This document shows positions 34,535-42,913 of a stretch of 64,000 nucleotides of DNA, one piece after another. Below the pieces are notes generated by a model. That model was not told the DNA's origin and ran no database searches. It saw only the letters and a list, made by a program, of their open reading frames with translations. Every line of letters starts with the position of its first letter. Position 1 is the first letter of the stretch. The DNA is taken from contig NZ_CP100400.1 in assembly GCF_024218795.1 (NCBI RefSeq), positions 1,240,001 through 1,304,000 on the forward strand, read 5' to 3'. The stretch is from Halorussus aquaticus. Lineage in GTDB: Archaea > Halobacteriota > Halobacteria > Halobacteriales > Haladaptataceae. The position numbers were made by a program, and so were the translations under genes.

Positions 34535-35353
34535 ATGTCAGAAGACATACTGAACAACAGTGTCGAATCGCAGAATGGACGTTCGCGGCGCTCTATCCTA
34601 CGTGCAGGTGTTGGAGTAGGGAGCGTTGCGCTCCTTCCCGGTGTCGCAGGTGCGGCAAAAGGCAAACCGACTAACGAGGAGCGAGCCGCGACTGCACGCA
34701 AACAGGCGGGAAAAATCCGCGAGAAGACCGGCAGTCGAAAGCGGATGCTACAGTTCTTGAAAAAGAAGGCAGACCACATTAAAACTGTCCCCCACGAATT
34801 CGGCCTCGCCAAGAAGAACAACAACGGTCCCTCTACCAATCAATGGTACGATAGAACATTCAGTAACTCACTGACGATGACGTACTATACCGACTGTGCA
34901 TCGACATCGTACGCGAACATCTTCTACGACATTAGTATGGACACCAGTACAGGCCTCGGTTCACCGGGTCCGGATCAAATTACTCTCTCGTGGGATGACG
35001 ACCACTTCCGCTACAACTCGGACACGGCAGACTTCTCCTCCAGCATGGACAACCTCAGCGTATTCGATGAGGAGTTCAACGGCGTTGACTTCCAGTTTAA
35101 GGATGGGGCGGCGTGTTCCTACGGCTGTGGCGATAAGGACTTCTGGGTGTCATGTGACGCAGAGTTCCTCTCAACCAATCAAGAGCGGGCCGTTGAGGCG
35201 GAGTACCACGACATGTACAGTGAGACCAAGGTCACTGGCTTTTCGGTGGACCAATCCGGGAGTGTCTCGTTCAACTTCTCAACGCTGGAGAAGTGGGACG
35301 AACACGCTCGGAAAGTGAAAGAAGGAGGTGATGCGTACAACGGTTGTCTCTAA
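34535..35353 (+). CDS. Tat-exported Cys-containing protein of unknown function
   Basis: A 272-aa protein. The Tat signal (RSRRSILRAG) ends in GVAGA|AKG near residue 41 without a lipobox. A strongly basic segment (42-85, many Lys/Arg) follows, then an acidic, aromatic-rich domain with five Cys (121, 194, 198, 207, 271). The layout of signal, basic pro-like region and Cys-containing C-terminal part is reminiscent of processed secreted proteins such as halocins, but no sequence match to a known halocin is seen. TATA tttaata at about 34503-34509 gives a near-leaderless start. Codon use is AT-richer than the core genes. Confidence 0.6.
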   Translation: MSEDILNNSVESQNGRSRRSILRAGVGVGSVALLPGVAGAAKGKPTNEERAATARKQAGKIREKTGSRKRMLQFLKKKADHIKTVPHEFGLAKKNNNGPSTNQWYDRTFSNSLTMTYYTDCASTSYANIFYDISMDTSTGLGSPGPDQITLSWDDDHFRYNSDTADFSSSMDNLSVFDEEFNGVDFQFKDGAACSYGCGDKDFWVSCDAEFLSTNQERAVEAEYHDMYSETKVTGFSVDQSGSVSFNFSTLEKWDEHARKVKEGGDAYNGCL

Positions 35354-35955
35354 TCTCGCGAGCAAGCCTACGTCCCCTCGAAGCTGATGGGACCGATTGA
35401 GGCACCGTCTTACCGGTAAAAGCATGGGAGCAGCGTCGCTGCTCCTCCTCGGCGAGTCACGGTCAGTGCGTCCTCCGCCACAGAATACAGCCTCTAAACG
35501 GAGTACGTCCACCTCAACAGTCCACTCGTCGGTACGGACCGTCGGCGCGTGCTGGCGTGGCCTCGTGCCACGCCACGGCGCGCGAAGTCTGCGAGAACGG
35601 ACGTGACCGCAGTCTTCGAAAATCAGAGATTTTCGGGATGGGGCGAATCGCTGATTCGCAACAGCTCGGCGGACGCGGTTTGTCCGCCGGTGGAGCGGCC
35701 GCGTTCAGGCGGCCGCGAGGCTGGGGAGGTTCGAGAGGTTCGCGGTGTCGTGCGGTATGATTGGCTCAAGCAGTAGCTAGCCTCTCCGCGACAGACTCCT
35801 CACACCACTGTACTCCGAACCACATCCCCCTGAACCACACCCCTCGAACCACACTTTCCCACAACATCACTCTAAACTCTATCTCCACCCCTCTCCCTCG
35901 AACCGAAAGACGAGCGATGAGAAGCGTTACCCGGCGCGAACGACTACGCCCGACC
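35354..35955. other. 600-bp interval without a gene, with a hairpin array
   Basis: No ORF with haloarchaeal codon bias fits here. The 35554-35716 part carries five short inverted repeats in a row (listed separately). 35800-35910 is a purine-poor strand with three GAACCACA direct repeats at 35817, 35832 and 35846 (spacing 15 and 14 bp). It may be the decayed edge of the AT-richer insertion. Confidence 0.5.
35554..35716. repeat. Array of five consecutive stem-loops
   Basis: Perfect inverted repeats follow each other: ggcgtggc/gccacgcc (35554-35574), cgaaaatc/gattttcg (35617-35635), gcgaatc/gattcgc (35643-35659), cggcggac/gtccgccg (35667-35689) and gcggcc/ggccgc (35695-35716). Loops are 3-10 nt. 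The series could act as an RNA structure or termination/boundary element. Confidence 0.5.
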
Positions 35956-36540
35956 ATGACCGACAGCGCGACCGACGAGGACGCCGATTCGACCGACGCC
36001 GACTTCGACGTCGAGGAGTGGCGCGAGCGACTCCGCGCCCACCGCGCCGAGAAGGACGAGTTCTTCGCCGACCACCCCCAATCGCCGATTCCGCCCGAGG
36101 AGCGCGAGGACTTCGAGAGCCTCGACTACTTCGAACCGGACCCCGACTACCGGGTCACCGCGACCGTCGAGGTCCACGAGCGACCCGACCCCGTCGAGAT
36201 GGACGTGACCGCGGGCGCGCCACAGCGATACCTCCGCATCGCGACGCTCCATTTCGACCTCGACGGCGAGGAGTACGAAGTCGCGGGCTACCGCCAGCGG
36301 GAGGACGGCGAGGGCCTGTTCGTCCCGTTCCGCGACAAGACGACCGGCCAGCAGACCTACGAGAACGGGCGGTACATGGAGTTCGAGGCCGAGGGCGGGT
36401 TGGAGGACGGGACCGAGATGGTGCTGGACTTCAACCTCGCGTACTCGCCGTTCTGTGCGTACAGCGAGACCTTCGCCTGTCCGCTCCCGCCCGAGGAGAA
36501 CTGGCTCGACGCCGAGATTCTCGCCGGGGAGAAGACCTGA
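35956..36540 (+). CDS. DUF1684 domain-containing protein
   Basis: A 194-aa protein with the DUF1684 pattern: WRERLRAHRAEKDEFFADHPQSP near the start, the FESLDYFEPDPDYRV segment, and the C-terminal block FNLAYSPFCAYS...CPLPPEENWL. The conserved block suggests a small-molecule-binding beta domain of unknown activity. The frame is open upstream to 35761 over the purine-poor tract, whose translation is clearly non-coding, so the ATG at 35956 is used. Confidence 0.8.
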   Translation: MTDSATDEDADSTDADFDVEEWRERLRAHRAEKDEFFADHPQSPIPPEEREDFESLDYFEPDPDYRVTATVEVHERPDPVEMDVTAGAPQRYLRIATLHFDLDGEEYEVAGYRQREDGEGLFVPFRDKTTGQQTYENGRYMEFEAEGGLEDGTEMVLDFNLAYSPFCAYSETFACPLPPEENWLDAEILAGEKT

Positions 36541-36619
36541 CGGGACAGAACACCGAGAGCGCATCTGACGCCGCGGCTATCCGCCAGTATCTTCAGCGAG
36601 GCCCTCCACGTTCCGCCCG

Positions 36620-37627
36620 ATGAGTCCCATCGTCTGGTATCTCCTGCTGGCGGTCGGCGCGACTGCAGTCATCTGGAAGGGGAGCGAACTCCTCGAACGC
36701 TCCGCGGAGCGACTCAGCAAGCACTACGGGCTGCCGGTCGCGGTTCACGGGGCCGTCGTCGTCGCCATCGGGTCGAGTTTCCCCGAACTCAGTTCGGTCG
36801 TTATCAGCACGCTCGTCCACGGCGAGTTCGGCCTCGGCGTCGGGGCCATCGTCGGCAGCGCCATCTTCAACCTGCTGGTCATCCCGGCGCTCTCGGCGCT
36901 CGCCAGCGAGACGCTCGAAGCGACCCGCGACATCGTCCACAAGGACGCCCAGTTCTACATCATCAGCGTCCTCGTGCTGTTCATCACGTTCGCCCTCGGG
37001 GCGACCTACGTCCCCGGCGGGACGAACTCGGCGGCGATTCTGACGCCCGCGCTCGTGGTGATGCCCCTCGCCACCTACGGCATCTACGTCTTCCTCCAGT
37101 ATCAGGACACCCGCGACTACGTGCCGACCGACGTCGTCGACGTGAACCCCGACCGCGAGTGGGCCGTCCTCGCCGTCTCGCTCGTGCTCATCGCGGTCGG
37201 CGTCGAGGGCATCGTCCGCGCGGCGCTCGGCTTCGGCCGGATATTCGACACGCCGAGTTTCCTGTGGGGGCTGACCGTCATCGCCGCCGCGACGAGTCTC
37301 CCCGACGCGTTCGTCAGCATCAACGCCGCGAAGAACGACGAGAGCATCACCAGCCTCACGAACGTCCTCGGGAGCAACACGTTCAACCTGCTCGTCGCCA
37401 TCCCGGTCGGCGTCATCCTCGGTGGGTCGGCCACCGTCAACTTCCTCGCGGCCATCCCGATGATGGGGTTTCTCGCGTTCGCCACGCTCGTGTTCGTCGT
37501 CGTCACCCGCACCCACCTCGAACTCACCGACGCCGAGGCCTACCTCCTGCTGGGCCTCTACGGGCTGTTTCTCCTCTGGATGACCCTCGAAAGCACAGGC
37601 GTCATCGAGACGGTCCGGGGAATCTGA
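36620..37627 (+). CDS. Sodium/calcium exchanger family membrane protein (CaCA)
   Basis: A 335-aa membrane antiporter with two inverted alpha repeats. Repeat 1 is AIGSSFPELSSVVIST...GAIVGSAIFNLLV and repeat 2 is AAATSLPDAFVSINAAK...NVLGSNTFNLLVAI. The acidic/Asn/Ser residues of these repeats form the ion site. About ten membrane spans are visible. It probably exchanges Na+ for Ca2+ (or K+/H+). It follows the DUF1684 gene by 80 bp on the same strand. Confidence 0.9.
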   Translation: MSPIVWYLLLAVGATAVIWKGSELLERSAERLSKHYGLPVAVHGAVVVAIGSSFPELSSVVISTLVHGEFGLGVGAIVGSAIFNLLVIPALSALASETLEATRDIVHKDAQFYIISVLVLFITFALGATYVPGGTNSAAILTPALVVMPLATYGIYVFLQYQDTRDYVPTDVVDVNPDREWAVLAVSLVLIAVGVEGIVRAALGFGRIFDTPSFLWGLTVIAAATSLPDAFVSINAAKNDESITSLTNVLGSNTFNLLVAIPVGVILGGSATVNFLAAIPMMGFLAFATLVFVVVTRTHLELTDAEAYLLLGLYGLFLLWMTLESTGVIETVRGI

Positions 37628-37700
37628 GCTACCGTCCGACCGCGGGGATAGTTCACACGCCAGCCCAAAGCATATGCGCCGCGTCCGCATCGGTGCGCCC

Positions 37701-38261
37701 ATGCCGGGCGCACGCGTTTCCAGCGGCGAGCGAGTCACGCTCCGGACCGTCGAGCGCGAGGACCTCTCTTTCCTCCAGCGTTCGCGCGCCAATCCGGAGA
37801 TTCGCTATCCGCTCGGCTCGCCGCTCGCCAACCGCGAGGAAGTCGAGGAGTTCTTCGAGGACGACGACGCGGACCGGTTCCTCGTCTGTCTCGACGGAGA
37901 CGACGCGGGGCCGGGCCGCCCCGACGAGGACGAGGTGGAGCGACTCGGCGTCGTCTCCGTCGAGGACGCGGACTGGCGACGCCCCGAACTGGGGTACTGG
38001 CTCGTGCCGGAGGTCCACGGCGAGGGCTACGGCACGGAGGCAGTGTCGCTGGTGGTCGAGTACGTCTTCCGGACGTACGACCACCCCGCCGTGGGCGCGA
38101 TGGCCTACGACTTCAACGACGCTTCCCGCGCCCTCCTTACATCGCTCGGGTTCGAGGAGGAGGGCCGCGTCCGCAGGGACCGCTTCATCGACGGCGAGTA
38201 CGTCGATACCGTCCAGTACGGACTGCTCCGCGAGAACTGGCGCGAGGCGGACGACGGGTAG
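37701..38261 (+). CDS. GNAT family N-acetyltransferase (RimJ/RimL-like)
   Basis: A 186-aa acetyltransferase of the RimJ/RimL type: VTLRTVEREDLSFLQRSRANPEIRYPL at the start, GYWLVPEVHGEGYGTEAVSLVVEYVF with the acetyl-CoA-binding loop, then AYDFNDASRALLTSLGFEEEGRVR. An ATG at 37674 would add nine residues. The ATG at 37701 is preferred because a catatg/caaagcat TATA-like element sits about 26 nt before it. The substrate is unknown. Confidence 0.82.
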   Translation: MPGARVSSGERVTLRTVEREDLSFLQRSRANPEIRYPLGSPLANREEVEEFFEDDDADRFLVCLDGDDAGPGRPDEDEVERLGVVSVEDADWRRPELGYWLVPEVHGEGYGTEAVSLVVEYVFRTYDHPAVGAMAYDFNDASRALLTSLGFEEEGRVRRDRFIDGEYVDTVQYGLLRENWREADDG

Positions 38262-38352
38262 CGGGGACACGGAGGCGACGGGGAGCGAGAGGTCGGAAAA
38301 GGACAGGGAGGGGTGAACACTGAATAGCCGACCGGCAGTACGACACACTGTC

Positions 38353-38931
38353 ATGTCCGACGAACCGATGACGAACTTCCCGGTTCCCGACGTCGAAGAC
38401 TTGCCCGACGACCTCCGGGAGCGCATCGAGGAGGAGACCGAGCGCGCGGGATTCACGCCGAACGTCTTCCGGGCCTTCGGCTACAAACCGAGCCACTTCC
38501 GGCCGTTCTTCGAGTACCACGACGCGCTCGTCGAGGACACGCCCCTCGACCGCGAGGAGGTCGAGATGATAGTCGTGACGGTCAGCGGCGTGAACGACTG
38601 CCTCTACTGCGTGGTGGCCCACGGCGCGCTCTGTCGGTTCTACAGCGAGCGCCCGAAACTGGCCGACCAGTTGGCCACCAACCACCGCGCCGCCGACCTC
38701 TCGGAGCGCCGCCGGGCGATGCTCGACTTCGCGGTGAAACTCACCGAGGAACCGGGCCGCGTGACCGAAGACGACGTGGCCGCCCTGCGCGACGCGGGAC
38801 TCACCGACGAGGAAATCTGGGACGTGGGGAGCGTGACCGCGTTCTTCAACCTCAGCAACCGGATGGCGACGATGGCGAACATGCGACCGAACGACGAGTT
38901 CTACGGGTTCGCGCGGAGTCAAGAAGACTAG
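38353..38931 (+). CDS. Carboxymuconolactone decarboxylase/AhpD-like peroxidase-related protein
   Basis: A 192-aa AhpD-fold protein with the CxxC-xxx-H redox motif CLYCVVAH (C83, C86, H90), flanked by VSGVND and followed by helices ending FNLSNRMATMANMRPNDEFY, which is common to the uncharacterised peroxidase-related enzyme subgroup. It would act as a thiol peroxidase or disulfide reductase in the cytosol. The alternative ATG at 38368 begins MTNFPVPDVED. It is the last gene before the AT-rich Fic insertion. Confidence 0.88.
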   Translation: MSDEPMTNFPVPDVEDLPDDLRERIEEETERAGFTPNVFRAFGYKPSHFRPFFEYHDALVEDTPLDREEVEMIVVTVSGVNDCLYCVVAHGALCRFYSERPKLADQLATNHRAADLSERRRAMLDFAVKLTEEPGRVTEDDVAALRDAGLTDEEIWDVGSVTAFFNLSNRMATMANMRPNDEFYGFARSQED

Positions 38932-39021
38932 CGCTTTGGTATTCTCGATTCATACCTTGATAAAATTCGATACCAAACAGAAGAATACATTTTAATCGAA
39001 TGTGTGATTATATGGCAGCAT

Positions 39022-39873
39022 ATGGGAATGGTGCCATACCACCTTGATTTGGGCGAGGTTGTACTTTCCTTGGAGTTCGCTAATCCAGACCCGGCAGTCG
39101 TACAGAAACAACGAGAGCAGTACGAGAACAACTCTGCTAGCCGTACTGGCAAACTGCGAACAGAGATCCAAAAACACTCGCTAAAACGACACATACATTG
39201 TCTGTACACTGCTGAGCTATTTCCTCCAGAATTACCAGACGACTACGATGAGGGACTGTCTGACGCAGAACAAGTACTTGTGGATACCGTTCTATACGCA
39301 TTTACCGGCGTCAAAGAGAGATGTGAAAGCCGAGGTGAGCCGCTACAATGGTACAAGAAACCGGATTTCACCGAAATAGTAAGCCAATTCGAACGAGTTC
39401 AGTGGCGACAATCAGTTCCGGAAGTCGCCGGAAATTTACTTTCTAATTTGATTCTCGGTCATCCACTTCCGAATGCAAACCACCGTACTGCGATTTCGGT
39501 CGTCCGAACGTATCTTGAATCCGTTGCTCCAGAAGTTGAGGCACCGAAAGCAGGCACCGATCAGGGAGCGTGGCACTCTTGGGCAAACGACTATATTCGG
39601 GAATCGAAACGATTGCTGACGTTGCGCCGGAACGCAACCACTTTTCACTATCTCGAACAATGGGGATGTTCGACTGTCGTCCGAAAGGGTAGTATCGAAA
39701 TTGAGCTATCTAATCGAGAACTGAATGTAGCTGACCCCCATAGCCACTTTGGACGACTTCATCAAAAGAAAAGTACTGAATTTGTTATCGAGTTGATCAA
39801 GCGGGCAGGAAAAGAAGAACTCCTTACTCGTACCGACGATGGGAAGAGCGCGTTTATTAGCAGACTGCGATGA
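39022..39873 (+). CDS. Fic/Doc-like protein in an AT-rich insertion
   Basis: A 283-aa protein whose central helix-loop HPLPNANHRTA (H147-A157) matches the Fic/Doc active-site pattern HxFx(D/N)(A/G)N(K/G/H)R. Fic enzymes transfer AMP or other phosphate groups to proteins, and Doc phosphorylates EF-Tu. The flanking sequence is not otherwise familiar, and Phe of the motif is replaced by Leu. The gene is conspicuously AT-rich compared with its surroundings. An attttaat TATA at about 38988-38995 predicts a leaderless ATG at 39022. GTG at 39004 is less likely. No inhibitory (S/T)xxxE(G/N) helix is obvious, so an antitoxin in trans would be needed. Confidence 0.6.
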   Translation: MGMVPYHLDLGEVVLSLEFANPDPAVVQKQREQYENNSASRTGKLRTEIQKHSLKRHIHCLYTAELFPPELPDDYDEGLSDAEQVLVDTVLYAFTGVKERCESRGEPLQWYKKPDFTEIVSQFERVQWRQSVPEVAGNLLSNLILGHPLPNANHRTAISVVRTYLESVAPEVEAPKAGTDQGAWHSWANDYIRESKRLLTLRRNATTFHYLEQWGCSTVVRKGSIEIELSNRELNVADPHSHFGRLHQKKSTEFVIELIKRAGKEELLTRTDDGKSAFISRLR

Positions 39874-39875
39874 GG

Positions 39876-39986
39876 CTAATCTTGTAGGGATGCAACCTCG
39901 TGGCCTTTTTGCCGAGCGCTCTGACAGAGTTCAGATCGTCGTTCAACCCGATTTTCGACTTCCTCAAGGGCTTCGTTGATAGACAT
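39876..39986 (-). CDS. 36-aa helical ORF convergent with the Fic-like gene
   Basis: The minus strand from the ATG at 39986 encodes MSINEALEEVENRVERRSEL and 16 more residues, a charged amphipathic helix, ending 3 bp from the Fic-like stop. Such a short helical peptide could be an antitoxin or Fic inhibitor, but the convergent orientation is unusual. Upstream (40019-40070) is a palindrome-rich promoter with a TATA element atttatat. It is speculative. Confidence 0.35.
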   Translation of the reverse strand: MSINEALEEVENRVERRSELCQSARQKGHEVASLQD

Positions 39987-40018
39987 AGTTTGAATCACCT
40001 AACGCATGCACTTTTCCT

Positions 40019-40041
40019 GCATACATATGGTGTGCGTATGC
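40019..40041. promoter_or_regulatory. Palindromic operator-like site upstream of the small ORF
   Basis: The 23 bp from 40019 to 40041 start with gcatac and end with its reverse complement gtatgc. TACGTA-containing repeats (gtacgtat at about 40043-40050 and ctacgtag at about 40054-40061) lie between this site and a TATA element (about 40066-40073, minus strand). The layout suggests autoregulation of the 39876-39986 transcript. Confidence 0.4.
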
Positions 40042-40125
40042 TGTACGTATTCTCTACGTAGACCCTACATATAAATTTGTTCCGAGTACTGACGTGCGAG
40101 TCCCTAAAATTTTAGACGACGTTGC

Positions 40126-40824
40126 TCAACGCGCCACGCCCACCGTCAACAGGGTCCCCAACTCTCGATAGCGTTCCACCATCTCCGCCCGGGAGTCCCA
40201 GTCGTCGGTCGGGAACTCGCTCTCGTCGGGAATCTCGACGTCGCGGTCGGGCACGTTGTCCTGCTCGGCGACGTGGAGACCCGCTTCGCGGAACGCCTCG
40301 CGGTACTCTGCGGCCGACCAGCGCGTCATCTCCACGTCGATGAACTCCTGCCACTCGTGGGAGTGGACGTTCTCCTCGTAGTAGTTCACGGCGCAGAAGA
40401 AGGTGCCGCCGGGGCGGAGAACGCGGGCGACTTCGCGGAGGGTCTGGTGCGGGTCGTTGGCGTAGTAGAACGCCTCCATCGTGAAGACGTGGTCCACGCT
40501 GTCGTCCTCGAAGGGGAGGTGGTCGAAGTCGCCGACGAGGAACCCCGCGTCGCCCTCGCTCCCCGTAGACTCGTTCTCGGTGTATCCCCGGGCGTTGCGC
40601 GCCATCTCTGGCGACCCGTCGAGTCCGTAGGCCCGGCCCGCGGCCTTGGTGTCTCGGAGCGCGCGGGCGGCGTACCCGCTCCCCGTCCCGAGGTCCAGCA
40701 CGGTCTCGCCCGCCTCGACCGGCATCCGGGCCAGCACGTACTTGGCGGTGTGCCAGTGGCGGTCCTCCATTCCCTTGTCGCGGCCGTCGGCCGCCCAATC
40801 GTCGAACTCCTCGCGCACGCTCAT
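40126..40824 (-). CDS. Class I SAM-dependent methyltransferase
   Basis: A 232-aa Rossmann-fold methyltransferase: motif I VLDLGTGSGYAARAL, YGLDGSPEMAR for the adenosine-binding acid, FLVGDFDHLPFEDDSVDHVFTMEAFYYAND (motifs II/III) and LREVARVLRPGGTFFCAVNYY. It groups with methyltransferase type 11 enzymes. The substrate is not known. The in-frame ATG at 40851 is rejected because MSVREEFDDWAADGRDKGME is the conserved beginning. Confidence 0.85.
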   Translation of the reverse strand: MSVREEFDDWAADGRDKGMEDRHWHTAKYVLARMPVEAGETVLDLGTGSGYAARALRDTKAAGRAYGLDGSPEMARNARGYTENESTGSEGDAGFLVGDFDHLPFEDDSVDHVFTMEAFYYANDPHQTLREVARVLRPGGTFFCAVNYYEENVHSHEWQEFIDVEMTRWSAAEYREAFREAGLHVAEQDNVPDRDVEIPDESEFPTDDWDSRAEMVERYRELGTLLTVGVAR

Positions 40825-41003
40825 GCGGGGAGCGAGACGCGCCACCGACAAAACGGATTCGGAACGGCGACCGGACTCGAACTCGGTCTCTCCGAGTCAG
40901 ACCCGGCGACCCCGAGTCGGACCGGTCCCTTCGAGACGGAACTACCGGCCGTACGGTCCCGGGAGACGCGGGTCTTTTAGCCCCGCAGTGTGTCAGAGGG
41001 CGT

Positions 41004-41444
41004 ATGGTCGGACGAAAGAAGCGGTACGCGCTGGCAGACTCCGCCCAGCAGATAGTCGGGGGCTTCCTGCTGGCCGGACCGTTCGTCGTCACCGAGGAGG
41101 TGTGGTCCCTGGCCGCGGACATGACGTGGTTTCAGGCCGCGGCCACGGTCCTCCTCGTGTTCCTCATCGGGTACGGGGCGCTCTACAAGGCCGACGACGA
41201 CCGCGACCCCGACCGCGAGTCGGAGGTCGCGGGCGTCCCGATTCGGTTCGTCTCGCTGATGCTGGTCTCGTACGGGTCCGTCGCCATCCTCTCGCTGTCG
41301 TTCGGCGCGCCCGGCACCTTCCTCGAAGATACCTTCGTGAACGGCGGGCCGTCGATGGAGACCGTGTCCATCACGCTCCGAGCCATCAGCGTCGGCGCGG
41401 TGTTCAGCGTGGTCGGTGCCGCGACCGCCGACAGCGTGTTCTGA
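41004..41444 (+). CDS. DUF2391 family integral membrane protein
   Basis: A 146-aa membrane protein beginning with a basic head, then DSAQQIVGGFLLAGPFVVTEEVW, which is the DUF2391 signature. Four helices follow (about 20-35, 45-64, 76-98 and 118-143). Function unknown. It is divergent from the methyltransferase. Confidence 0.75.
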   Translation: MVGRKKRYALADSAQQIVGGFLLAGPFVVTEEVWSLAADMTWFQAAATVLLVFLIGYGALYKADDDRDPDRESEVAGVPIRFVSLMLVSYGSVAILSLSFGAPGTFLEDTFVNGGPSMETVSITLRAISVGAVFSVVGAATADSVF

Positions 41445-41511
41445 CCCCCACAGGCGACGCTCGCGCGCTTGACCCGCATTCTTAAGGTGGCGCACCGTAA
41501 TACCGCACGAT

Positions 41512-42099
41512 ATGGATTATCAGATCGCCATCGAAAATACACCCGAGACAATTCCCGGCGGGACGGGAGTTCTCCTCCTCCATCCGAGTACGGGCGAGAC
41601 CGACCGCATCGACACCGACTTCCTCAAGACCGACACCGACCACTTCCTCGTCATCTCGACCCGGACCACGGCGCGCGAGGTCAAGCAGAAACTCGACCAC
41701 TACGACGTGGACGAGAGCAAAGCCGAGATTCTGGACACTCTGAGCATCGAACGCGGCTACTCCCGACGAAGCACCGAGAACGTCCACTACGTCTCCTCGC
41801 CCGACGACCTAGACGGGGTTCTGGAGGTCACCCGCGACTTCCTCGAAAAGACCGACGGGAAACGCCGCATCAGCCTCGACTCCATCACCGAGATGGCGTA
41901 CTACGCCGACGAGTCGCGCGTCCGCGACGTAATTCGGGAGATTCTGAGTCTCCTCGACGAACACGACGCCGTGGGTCTGTTCCACCTCTCGAAGGGCGTC
42001 CACGACGAAGAGCACGTCGAGAAGTTCATGGGCCTGTTCGACGCCATCATCGACCTCGACCGCGACGGGAACGTGAACAGCGACTTCGACGACGTCTGA
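41512..42099 (+). CDS. RAD55/KaiC-like protein lacking a P-loop
   Basis: A 195-aa protein with the overall strand pattern of archaeal RAD55/KaiC-like ATPases. At the Walker A position it reads GGTGVLLLHPSTGETD, without the GxxxxGKT Lys, and Walker B-like ISLDSITEM lacks the paired acid. It is therefore probably not an active ATPase. Haloarchaea have several such degenerate paralogues, sometimes linked to signalling. An acidic C-terminus follows. Its own promoter lies just before the ATG (ttcttaagg at about 41481). Confidence 0.7.
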   Translation: MDYQIAIENTPETIPGGTGVLLLHPSTGETDRIDTDFLKTDTDHFLVISTRTTAREVKQKLDHYDVDESKAEILDTLSIERGYSRRSTENVHYVSSPDDLDGVLEVTRDFLEKTDGKRRISLDSITEMAYYADESRVRDVIREILSLLDEHDAVGLFHLSKGVHDEEHVEKFMGLFDAIIDLDRDGNVNSDFDDV

Positions 42100-42423
42100 G
42101 GGTCAGAGCCTCTATCGGTCGGTCGCGACGATAGCTATCGTCGCCCGGTGTTGTAGCCACACGGTGCGGTGCTGTCGTGGTGGTCTCGGTGGGGTCGCGG
42201 TGCAGTTGCGGTGATTCCGTTGCTCGACCGGTAGCTACCACGCTGTCGATTCTGTCAGGTCGGTTCGAGCGTGACAGTTCGTCGGTTACTCGTAACGGAG
42301 TCGGTCCCTCGCACGAACTCGGGTCGTACCTTACGGTTCCCGTCGAAGAGACTCCGACGAGTAGCCGGTTTCACTTTCAGTTTCGGGCGTGGGTTTAAAA
42401 GGAACCGCGCCGAACTGGAACGT
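42100..42423. other. 324-bp intergenic region with a perfect palindrome
   Basis: No ORF is supported. A perfect 20-bp palindrome (42125-42144, gcgacgatag and its complement) lies 25 bp after the KaiC-like gene. TATA gtttaaaagg (42392-42401) serves the following DUF5790 gene. Short G/T-rich repeats (ggtgctgtcgtggtgg) lie between them. Confidence 0.5.
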
Positions 42424-42906
42424 ATGAGCCAATCGACACTCGACGAGGACGAACTGTTCGGCGAGGCCGCCAACGAGGTTCGCGAGGACGTGGAGGCCAG
42501 TCTCGAAGCGGCGAGCGAGACGCTCCCGGACGCCGACGCGATCTGGAACGTCGAGGCCGACAACACCCTCGGAGCGCTCAACGCGCTCCGGTCCGCGCTC
42601 GACACCGGCGACGCCGAGGACGCGCTCCGGGACGCCAAGAAGTGGTACACGATGGGCGAACGCGCAGACGCCTTCGAGGACGCCGACGACCTCGAAGCCG
42701 AAATCGAGCGCGTCGGCGAGGCCATCGAAGACATCGAGGACGCCAAAGAGCAGGTCGGCGACCTCACCAGTACGATTCCCGGTCTGAAGAACACGCTGGA
42801 GGACATCCAGATCGAAACTGATTCTGCGGACGCCGAGGAGACCGGCGCGGACGACGCCGACGAGGCCGAGGCGGAGGACGCCGAAGAGGCCGAAGCAGCG
42901 GACTGA
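42424..42906 (+). CDS. DUF5790 family protein
   Basis: A 160-aa, very acidic, entirely helical protein. It begins MSQSTLDEDELFGEAANEVR, includes a conserved-looking ALRDAKKWYTMGERADAF segment and ends in a long Glu/Ala/Asp tail. The pattern corresponds to the haloarchaeal DUF5790 family as I remember it. It is leaderless (TATA 25-30 nt upstream) and convergent with the DUF5789 gene. Function unknown. Confidence 0.75.
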   Translation: MSQSTLDEDELFGEAANEVREDVEASLEAASETLPDADAIWNVEADNTLGALNALRSALDTGDAEDALRDAKKWYTMGERADAFEDADDLEAEIERVGEAIEDIEDAKEQVGDLTSTIPGLKNTLEDIQIETDSADAEETGADDADEAEAEDAEEAEAAD

Positions 42907-42913
42907 GTCCGCC

